Source of the DNA: Prado023 sp963747335
Lineage (GTDB): Bacteria; Actinomycetota; Actinomycetes; S36-B12; CAIYMF01
DNA: 64,000 bases
Assembly (NCBI GenBank): GCA_963747335.1
Contig: CAVVEV010000003.1
Coordinates: 310,001-374,000, forward strand
Direction of reading: 5' to 3'
Position numbers and translations under genes: made by a program. The notes under the pieces are model-generated. The model worked only from the letters and a program-made list of their open reading frames with translations. It did no database searches and had not been told where the DNA came from. Each line of letters opens with the position of its first letter. Within the stretch, counting starts at the first letter, position 1. Shown in pieces: positions 24,078-34,513 of the stretch.

Positions 24078-25218
24078 CGTGCACCCGGCGGCCCTTCCAG
24101 GCCAGTTGGCCGCGCTGGTGGCGCCACCACGACAGCGCGGTGAGACCGTCGAGGGCGAGGATCGACAGCGGGTGCGACCACGCATCGGTGACCCGACCCC
24201 CGGTGCGTCGGGCGACCAGGACCCGGCCGGCCACCCCGGCCGCGTAGCCGGCGGCGCCGAGGGCACGAGTGCCGGGCGACCTGGCCAGGAGGGCAGCGGC
24301 GGACGGGAGCACGTAGGTGAACGTCAGCAGGCTGGTCGCTCCGGCTGAGCCGATCGGGGATCCGAACGCCGCCCACAGCGACTTGGTGTACCCGTCGACG
24401 AGCTCCTCGGTGCCGGTGTACATCCGGCAGGTGGCCAGGTCGGTGCCGTCGGTGACGGTGGCCCGACCACCTGCGGCCTTGACCGCACGGGCCAGGGCGA
24501 TGTCCTCCAGGACCTCGTGGCGCACAGCCTCGTGACCCGAGCGCCGGTGGGCCTCCGGCGTGATCGCCAGCACCTGGCCGTTGGCGGCCGTCAGGGAGGG
24601 CCGCGGGGAGTCCTCGGCCAGACCCAGCGGCAGGGTCGTCAGCCACGACCACTGCAGGAGCGGCTGGACGAGCCGCTCGGCGGTGGTTGCGGCGATCTGG
24701 CGCGGGTACGGGCTGGCCAGGTCCAGGCCGGAGTCGCGCATGAGGCCGGCGATCCGGCGCACCGCGTCGAGGGCCAGGACCACGTCCGCGTCCAGGAAGA
24801 TGAGGAGGTCCGGGGCCGGATCGCTGGCCAGCGCGGCCTCGGCCAGGCGGTGGCAGGCCCAGGGCTTGCCCAGCCATCCCTCGGGAGGGTGCTCGGGGCC
24901 ACCGTCGATCACGGTGAACCGGGGGTCGTCGGCCACGAGGGAACGGACCAGGTCGGCGGTTCCGTCCGAGGATCCGTCGTCGAGGACGATCACGCGCAGT
25001 GTTGGGTGGTCCTGGGCCAGCAGCGCTGCCAAGCAGGGGGCGATCCGGTGGGCCTCGTCGCGGGCGGGCAACAGGACGGTCACGCGGGCCGCCTCGATCG
25101 GGTCTCCCGGATCCGGGACGGGGGCGGGGCGCAGATGGCGGGTGTTCCACGCGGTGTGGGCCGTCAGCCCGGCCGCGATGACGGTGGCGATCAGGACGGT
25201 GGAGCGTCCGGGTCTCAC
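24040..25218 (-). CDS. Family 2 glycosyltransferase, CruG/CrtQ-like
   Basis: A 392-residue GT-A glycosyltransferase. It has an N-terminal membrane segment, then VTVLLPARDEA, VIVLDDGSSDGTADL and FLDADVVL (metal-binding DxD), then EDIALARAVKAAGG as the acceptor-side acidic motif. Two or three hydrophobic segments follow at the C-terminus. Its GTG overlaps the cruF stop by 4 bp (GTGA), so the two are coupled. CruF and CruG act in sequence on the psi end of myxol-type carotenoids, which is the basis for proposing carotenoid glycosylation here. The sugar donor is unknown. Confidence 0.82.
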   Translation of the reverse strand: MRPGRSTVLIATVIAAGLTAHTAWNTRHLRPAPVPDPGDPIEAARVTVLLPARDEAHRIAPCLAALLAQDHPTLRVIVLDDGSSDGTADLVRSLVADDPRFTVIDGGPEHPPEGWLGKPWACHRLAEAALASDPAPDLLIFLDADVVLALDAVRRIAGLMRDSGLDLASPYPRQIAATTAERLVQPLLQWSWLTTLPLGLAEDSPRPSLTAANGQVLAITPEAHRRSGHEAVRHEVLEDIALARAVKAAGGRATVTDGTDLATCRMYTGTEELVDGYTKSLWAAFGSPIGSAGATSLLTFTYVLPSAAALLARSPGTRALGAAGYAAGVAGRVLVARRTGGRVTDAWSHPLSILALDGLTALSWWRHQRGQLAWKGRRVHVSAGPSPALTSP

Positions 25219-26009
25219 CGCGTGCCGGCCATGGCGTGGTCGGGGGCCAGCCGCAGCTCGGGCCCCACCATGCGGGCCCAGGGGATCACCGTGAGGCCCA
25301 TGGCGATCCCGCCCCACAGTGCGACTGCGGGACGACCGAAGAACACGGCCGCGGCCATCACGTTCGAGGCGTAGATCCAGAGCATCAGCAGGTGCGGCAT
25401 CCGGTCGTCGGAGGGGGTGCGGGGCAGGTGGTCCAGCACCCAGAAGATCAGCAGGCCGGTGGCGAACCAGCCGGCATAGTTGGTCAGCGGGATGCCGGGG
25501 GAGCCGGGGAGGGCAGGCGTCGGGTCGGCGAAGGCCCAGTGCCCCTCGCCGACCATCTGCGGGTCGAGGAACAGGTCCCACGCGGTGATGGTCCACGCGC
25601 CGATCAGGACCACCTGCCAGCGTCGGGTTCCCAGCCGCCACGCGAGCAGCAGCATCGGGTAGGCGGCCATGCACCAGGCCAGGGGGATCAGCAGTGGGAC
25701 GTCGAGCACCATCGGTCCCAGTCGCTCGCCATAGCGGTAGGCGCCGAACGGGTACCCGGTCGCGGTGCCGACCGCCTCGATCGCCAGGCCGATCACCGCC
25801 GTCGCCCCGTACAGCCGCGCAGCCCAGCCGATGCCCCGGTGCAGGGTGGCGTGGCAGGCGCCGGCCGTGGCCAGCAGCAGCACGGAGGTGATGGTGGCCG
25901 CGTCGCGCATCTCCTCGGGGAGCAGAACCCAGACGATCTGGGACAGGACTCCGGCACCGCCGAGGAGCCATGGCAGCGCACGCAGGATAGGCGAGGTGGT
26001 GACGGGCAC
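25215..26009 (-). CDS. cruF: CruF-type carotenoid 1,2-hydratase
   Basis: An integral membrane protein of 264 residues with about seven helices. It matches the CruF/C50-carotenoid hydratase family that adds water to the terminal C-1,2 double bond of acyclic carotenoid ends. Recognisable parts are AVGTATGYPFGAYRYG, LGPMVLDVPLLIPLAWCMAAYP and WDLFLDPQMVGEGHW, whose acidic residues are conserved. The GTG at 26009 sits 7 nt after TAGGAT, so it appears leaderless. A downstream glycosyltransferase is coupled by overlap. The family call is strong; the exact acceptor (a gamma-carotene-like monocyclic compound or lycopene) is inferred. Confidence 0.87.
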   Translation of the reverse strand: MPVTTSPILRALPWLLGGAGVLSQIVWVLLPEEMRDAATITSVLLLATAGACHATLHRGIGWAARLYGATAVIGLAIEAVGTATGYPFGAYRYGERLGPMVLDVPLLIPLAWCMAAYPMLLLAWRLGTRRWQVVLIGAWTITAWDLFLDPQMVGEGHWAFADPTPALPGSPGIPLTNYAGWFATGLLIFWVLDHLPRTPSDDRMPHLLMLWIYASNVMAAAVFFGRPAVALWGGIAMGLTVIPWARMVGPELRLAPDHAMAGTR

Positions 26010-26016
26010 GCCCTCG

Positions 26017-26022
26017 ATCCTA
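26017..26022 (-). promoter_or_regulatory. -10 element of cruF (leaderless)
   Basis: TAGGAT on the minus strand ends 7 nt before the GTG at 26009. It lies downstream of crtA, so cruF and the glycosyltransferase can be expressed independently of crtA. Confidence 0.5.
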
Positions 26023-26052
26023 AGCCGGGTGCAGTGCCCGGGCGCTGAGCTC

Positions 26053-26766
26053 CTATGCGGCGCCCGGGGCCGGGACGGCTCGGCCGGCCACGGTGCCCTC
26101 GGCGGAGAGCAGGGCGAACCGCGCGAACAGCTCCTCGGAGTACCAGTCGAGCTGCGAGGTCTGGGCGATGACCTGCTGGTGTGCGGGGCGGCGGTAGGCG
26201 AAGTCCGACAGCGCGGAACCGTCGGACCAGGTCGAGAAGGTGCCCTGCAGCCCGACGGGGGCCTCGCCGATCCCCATCGCGAAGGTGAGGCCGCCGCCCT
26301 CCTTGACGTCGAGGGCAACGGGGGGCACCGAGCTCCAGAAGGTGCGCCACATCCGGGGCTTGATCCGTCCGCGGGTGATCGCGGCGACCGGGCCGTCCCA
26401 GCGGGTCGCCACCGGGTTGCCGAACGGTTGCTGCTTGGCCCAGAGGCCCCGGCTGCTCAGCGGGCGCAGGACCCAGGTGGCTGACTCCTCGGAGATCCGG
26501 TCCCAGTCCCGTTGCACCCGGGAGTCGGCGAACCGCTGCGGTCCCTCAGCATCGGCCCAGCACAGCAGCACCCCCCAGTGCTGTGCGTCGGCATCCAACG
26601 GGGTGAAGGTACGACCGTTCCCCGTGCCCAGGAGCTTGGCGAAGCGGACCCCGGGAAGTCCTCGAACCGGGCGACGGTGGCGTGCCATGTGGGTGACAGC
26701 CGTGGGGACATGTCGGGCGGGGACCCCCCAGATGTGCAGGCTCACGACAGCGGGGGTCTCGGTCAT
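26053..26766 (-). CDS. crtA: CrtA-type carotenoid 2-oxygenase (spheroidene monooxygenase-like)
   Basis: A 237-residue protein matching spheroidene monooxygenase, the heme-dependent enzyme that introduces a keto group at C-2 of acyclic carotenoid ends. Conserved stretches are FAKLLGTGNGRTFTP, HWGVLLCWAD, VAAITRGRIK, FAMGIGEAPVGLQGTFSTW and WYSEELFARFALL. The length and motif order agree with Rhodobacter CrtA. Together with CruF this predicts a 1-hydroxy-2-keto end group. The ATG at 26766 lies 6 nt after GATACT, a weaker match to the leaderless -10 pattern. Confidence 0.85.
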   Translation of the reverse strand: MTETPAVVSLHIWGVPARHVPTAVTHMARHRRPVRGLPGVRFAKLLGTGNGRTFTPLDADAQHWGVLLCWADAEGPQRFADSRVQRDWDRISEESATWVLRPLSSRGLWAKQQPFGNPVATRWDGPVAAITRGRIKPRMWRTFWSSVPPVALDVKEGGGLTFAMGIGEAPVGLQGTFSTWSDGSALSDFAYRRPAHQQVIAQTSQLDWYSEELFARFALLSAEGTVAGRAVPAPGAA

Positions 26767-26772
26767 GGCCCC

Positions 26773-26778
26773 AGTATC
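26773..26778 (-). promoter_or_regulatory. Weak -10-like element before crtA
   Basis: GATACT on the minus strand, 6 nt before the ATG. It departs from TANNNT at the first base, so confidence is low. Confidence 0.3.
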
Positions 26779-26821
26779 CCCAGTGGCGGTCCTGCCCGGG
26801 CGGTCGATCCCCTGGTGGCAG

Positions 26822-27111
26822 TTACCCGGGCACCAGCTGTCTCCGGCGGCGGGGAATCACGACCACTGATCCTTCCGGTCGCAAGGTCTCGATCTGGTTG
26901 CCGTCGGGTGACCATCGGAGTTCGAATCCACGTTCGTGGACGTCCTTGTGATGGAACATGGCTGGTGCGGAGCAGCCGGCGAACGCGCAGTGCAGGTCGC
27001 TGATATCGATGACCCTGCGGAGCGCCGGTGGGACGACGAGTGCGGATCGACCGAGCTGCAAGGGGACCCCCCCGCACCCGCTGGCGGCTTGGGGGACGTG
27101 TTGCCCGGCGG
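26822..27111 (-). pseudogene. Remnant of a DUF222/HNH endonuclease gene
   Basis: The reading frame encodes GRSALVVPPALRRV, IDISDLHCAFAGCSAP and HHKDVHERGFELRWSPDG, which align with the C-terminal HNH domain of the large actinobacterial DUF222/13E12-type nucleases. The segment that should lie between the zinc-binding Cys region and the final HH (the HIxHW.dGG.TdL.NL part) is missing. There is no start codon and no N-terminal DUF222 domain, so only an internally deleted 3' end remains. It abuts the stop of the secreted-protein gene. These nucleases are commonly mobile and repeated, so this is probably a scar of a past insertion. Confidence 0.7.
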
Positions 27112-28080
27112 CTACCTGGTCTGAAGCACCTGGACCTCGGTGACGGGTTGCTCCCGCTCACCGGTCATCGTGAAGGTGATCTCGCCGGCCTGCCCAGCGC
27201 CGGACCATTCCACCTGCCAGTGCGCGGTTGCCCGGACGGTGAAGGCGCCGCGTGGCTCCTGCGTGGAGGGGGCCAGGTACCGATGGCCGCATGTTGGCGA
27301 CGGGCCCGTGCCCTTGTCAGGGGTCCAGGGTGTGCCTGCGGTCCGGCAGGTCCGCCGAGTCCCGTCACCGAGCTGCCAGACGACCTTGGTGACCTTGGCT
27401 GTGGCAGTCACGGAGACAGGCCCTGCTGTGGAGGTGCGGGTGATGGGTCCGAACCCGTGGGATCCGGCGTTGTCGATCCAGAGCCACGCATCCATTCCGA
27501 CGACCAGGGGAGCCCCCGCCGTGAGCGGAGTCATCCCGATCGAGGGGGACTCGAGGTCCATGCGTTCGACGGCCTTCTCGGCCAGCGTGACCGGGTCCAC
27601 GAGGACCGGAGCACCCGCGGCCCCGGCACTGGGCGCCCAGAACCAGAACCCGTTGCCAACGCCTGCGCTGAAGGCCGAGCCCGGCTGAACGCACTGGTAG
27701 ATCGTCCCGTCGTCGCGGCCCTCCCAGATCGCGTGGTCGATGGGCGGCTGGGGCGAGACCCGCTGCACGAAGCACTGGCGATCCTCGGACCACACTCCGA
27801 GCTTCGACGTGCACGTGATCTCGTCACCCCTGTAGGTGCACACCGCCTTGCCCGGCGTCCTCGACCCAGCCTGCGTGGATCCCGCACCCCCACCGGAGCC
27901 GGCGCCAGGGGTAGTGGTGGAGTGTCCGGCGCCTATGTCAACAGCCGCGCCACCAGACCCATCGAAGTCAGCTTCCACGCTTGCGGATCCATCTCCGCTG
28001 GCATCGGCATGGGCTGGCATTGGGCTGGACAGGAGGACTGCGGTGCCGATCGTTAGGCCGACAAGCCGACGGCTCAGCAC
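27112..28080 (-). CDS. Secreted protein of unknown function
   Basis: A 322-residue exported protein. It opens with a Sec signal peptide (basic start, a hydrophobic core, cleavage near MPAHA), followed by a Gly/Ser-rich linker. A Cys-containing domain comes next (CTYRGDEITC, RQCFVQRVSPQPP, IYQCVQPG), and then a beta-rich region with two more Cys. The family occurs in Streptomyces and relatives next to a small lipoprotein, as here, and is sometimes named ATP/GTP-binding protein without support. The GTG at 28080 overlaps the upstream gene's stop in its corrected frame by 7 bp. Because of a frameshift, the two genes also read as one continuous 524-codon frame. Confidence 0.7.
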   Translation of the reverse strand: MLSRRLVGLTIGTAVLLSSPMPAHADASGDGSASVEADFDGSGGAAVDIGAGHSTTTPGAGSGGGAGSTQAGSRTPGKAVCTYRGDEITCTSKLGVWSEDRQCFVQRVSPQPPIDHAIWEGRDDGTIYQCVQPGSAFSAGVGNGFWFWAPSAGAAGAPVLVDPVTLAEKAVERMDLESPSIGMTPLTAGAPLVVGMDAWLWIDNAGSHGFGPITRTSTAGPVSVTATAKVTKVVWQLGDGTRRTCRTAGTPWTPDKGTGPSPTCGHRYLAPSTQEPRGAFTVRATAHWQVEWSGAGQAGEITFTMTGEREQPVTEVQVLQTR

Positions 28081-28686
28081 GAGCGCTCCGCGGAGTCCCG
28101 GGCGACCTGCGTCCGGGCGACGGCCCATCCCGGGATCGGGGAGGTAGTCGGTGCGAATCACTGTGTAGTCCGCCTGCTCGCGGATGCCCTTGGAGCGTAT
28201 GCCCTCGGCGGTGACGCTCGTCACGGCTGTGCCATCGATGCATGCCCGGACGACCACCACGCGCGGGTCCCCCTTCAGGTCGACGCTTACGGGCTCGGCT
28301 GATGCGAGTACAAGGCGTACGCCCTTTGGCTCCGATCGCTTGCCCTCTCCGAGGTCCTGCTGACTCTTCGCGAGGTTCCTGTCGAGCAAATCCCCGGTCG
28401 CCACATTGTTGAGGTCGTTGAGGTTCGTGGTGGCCCCGGAGTAGATGTCCACGAGCGTCTGTCGATACGCGAGAACCACCTCCGTGGCTTCCTCGAACGC
28501 CTGCTGCTCCTCCGCGGTCAGAGTCGAGGTGGGCGATGGGGAGGCACTCGGATCGGTGCTCGCGGAGGCGCTGGAACTGGTGTCGGGACCCGTCGTGGCG
28601 ACAGGGTCCGGATCATTCGTGCATCCGGCCAGCAGCAGGCCTGCGGTGAGGGCCGCGGCGAGGACGCCGGCGGATGGGTGGCTCAT
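28074..28686 (-). CDS. Lipoprotein of unknown function, reading frame disrupted near its end
   Basis: A secreted lipoprotein with signal AALTAGLLLAGC (Cys22) and a Ser/Pro/Thr linker. A domain of about 130 residues follows that resembles the small actinobacterial lipoproteins paired with the secreted protein downstream. The start ATG at 28686 has GAGGACC upstream. Near 28127-28132 the frame appears to carry one extra base. Skipping it gives a natural C-terminus, GWAVARTQVARDSAERSC, and a stop at 28074-28076 that overlaps the next gene's GTG. Without the shift the frame runs through the next gene's signal peptide. I take it as two genes with a +1 shift, either error or mutation. Confidence 0.62.
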
Positions 28687-28987
28687 GTGCGGGTCCTCGT
28701 CGTGCCGAAATGGGTAACTTCCGGTGCACAGGATACGTCCCGCCGCGGGGTGGCTTGTCCGTTTCGTCCACAGGCCGAGTGGGCCAGCAGCGCGGGCGTC
28801 GGCGGGGTGGCGCCTGACAATCGGGCAGGTCCGCAGGCGAATGCGCTCCGGTCAAGCTGGGACGCAAGTGGCAAACGGCCAGGACCGGCGCCGAATCCCG
28901 TGCACGGACGTCAGAGCCCCGTCCGCAGAGCGCAGAGAAGCGCCCCTCCCGGACGACCGGTCAGGGCTCAGCCGAACGCCAGAACCC
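28687..28987 (+). other. Gene-free stretch of about 300 bp
   Basis: No reading frame here has family features or codon usage like its neighbours. It holds the upstream region of the lipoprotein gene (minus strand). No tRNA, riboswitch or strong hairpin was recognised. Confidence 0.4.
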
Positions 28988-29122
28988 TCAGCGCTTCTTG
29001 TCCGGCAGCGTCGTGGCCACCTGGTTGCGCTGGTCGGTCTTCGCGTGCTTGTCGGCCCGCTTCTCCTTGAGGGACTTGCCGGACTTCTTCGCCATGTGCT
29101 GGCGCGGGGACTTGTCTGCCAT
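28988..29122 (-). CDS. Small, highly basic conserved actinobacterial protein
   Basis: A 44-residue protein (ADKSPRQHMAKKSGKSLKEK, then RADKHAKTD and a C-terminal LPDKKR), about one third Lys and Arg. Short Lys-rich proteins with this KSGKSLKEKRADK core occur in many actinobacteria, and their function is unknown; nucleic-acid binding is likely from charge alone. GGGAG lies 6 nt before the ATG at 29122, which fixes the start. Longer upstream reading frames on this strand are shadows of metH. Confidence 0.72.
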   Translation of the reverse strand: MADKSPRQHMAKKSGKSLKEKRADKHAKTDQRNQVATTLPDKKR

Positions 29123-29275
29123 CGGAACTCCCGTGGTCGGAAGCCTGAATGGCTCCGCCCCTCGACAGTACGCCCCAGGGGTGTCTGTGGCTACAGAGCC
29201 GAATGGGGGATCGGCAGCCTGCCCTCGATCGGCGCCCGGCACCTCGCGAATGCCTCGGCGCGAGCCCGACGCACG

Positions 29276-29281
29276 TACCCT
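29276..29281 (+). promoter_or_regulatory. -10 element of metH
   Basis: TACCCT ends 9 nt before the ATG, a slightly longer gap than the 6-8 nt seen elsewhere. No Shine-Dalgarno sequence and no cobalamin-riboswitch features were seen between 29123 and 29290. Confidence 0.4.
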
Positions 29282-29290
29282 TGGGTCACT

Positions 29291-32845
<3,555 letters not shown>

Positions 32846-32860
32846 CGCGAGGGGCACCCC

Positions 32861-33520
32861 ATGACACTCTCCGCGGTCCTGTTCGACATGGACGGTCTCC
32901 TGGTCGACACCGAGCCGATGTGGCTCGAGGTCGAGCACCAGACCCTGGCCACGTTGGGGGGGACGTGGTCCGAGGAGCACCAGCGGGCGATCATGGGGGC
33001 GTCGATGGCGCATGCCACGGCCTACATGCGCGGCATCTCCGGCACGCAGCGGACCGATGCCGAGGTCGCCGAGCTCCTGATCGGCTCGATGCTGGAGCGC
33101 CTCGACGGGGCGCAGATCCCGATCCAGCCCGGCGCAGAGGACCTGCTGACCGACGTGGCCGCGTCGGGGATTCCCTTCGCCCTGGTCTCGGCCTCCGTGC
33201 GTCCGATCGTCGACCTGGTACTGGAGTCCATGGCCAGGTCGGGACTTCCGGTGTTCCCTGTCACGGTGGCTGGCGACGAGGTGACCCGCAGCAAGCCCGA
33301 TCCCATGCCCTACCTGCACGCCGCCGACCTGCTGGGCGTCGACGTCACGCGCGCGGTCGTGCTGGAGGACTCCCTGAACGGTGTGCGCGCTGCGTGGTCA
33401 GCCGGGGCGACGGTGGTCGCCGTCCCGCACGCGGTGCCGGTCGAGGCCGGCGAGCGGATCGTGGTGTGCCAGTCGCTCGTGGGGCTGGACATGGCGGGCT
33501 TGGCTGCGCTCGTCGGCTGA
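32861..33520 (+). CDS. HAD-superfamily phosphatase (beta-phosphoglucomutase-like subclass)
   Basis: A 219-residue hydrolase with the HAD motifs in order: LFDMDGLLVDTEP (nucleophile Asp9, acid/base Asp11), ALVSASV (motif II Ser), SKPDPMPYLHAA (motif III Lys) and VVLEDSLNGVRAAWSAG (motif IV acidic pair). The helical cap between motifs I and II is the small C1 type. The substrate is unknown; sugar phosphates are typical. GAGGGG lies upstream of the ATG at 32861. Its place directly after metH suggests co-transcription but no functional link is evident. Confidence 0.88.
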   Translation: MTLSAVLFDMDGLLVDTEPMWLEVEHQTLATLGGTWSEEHQRAIMGASMAHATAYMRGISGTQRTDAEVAELLIGSMLERLDGAQIPIQPGAEDLLTDVAASGIPFALVSASVRPIVDLVLESMARSGLPVFPVTVAGDEVTRSKPDPMPYLHAADLLGVDVTRAVVLEDSLNGVRAAWSAGATVVAVPHAVPVEAGERIVVCQSLVGLDMAGLAALVG

Positions 33521-33610
33521 GGGCGCATCACCGAGCCGGCTCCCACGGGATACGGGACGGGGCGGGGGACGCGCGTGGAAACGCGGGCGGCCGATGTGGC
33601 AGAACGCCCC

Positions 33611-33616
33611 TAAACT
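33611..33616 (+). promoter_or_regulatory. -10 element of the ABC exporter operon
   Basis: TAAACT is followed by a leader of about 23-30 nt with GAGAGG at 33633-33638 ahead of the ATG at 33646, so this operon is leadered. Confidence 0.4.
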
Positions 33617-33645
33617 GGGCCTCTTGACTCCAGAGAGGTCCCCCC

Positions 33646-34509
<864 letters not shown>

Positions 34510-34513
34510 GCGC

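Noticed and set aside
27112..28686. A single 524-residue fusion protein
   Set aside because: An internal signal peptide, a matching stop/start overlap in the neighbouring frame and the known two-gene arrangement of this family favour two genes with one frameshift.
29123..29290. Cobalamin riboswitch upstream of metH
   Set aside because: Looked for a long structured leader and B12-box-like sequence; the region is short and the promoter lies 9 nt from the ATG.
33533..33542. GAGCCGGCTC palindrome after the HAD phosphatase gene as a terminator
   Set aside because: Ten bases with no loop; such self-complementary words are frequent at this GC content.
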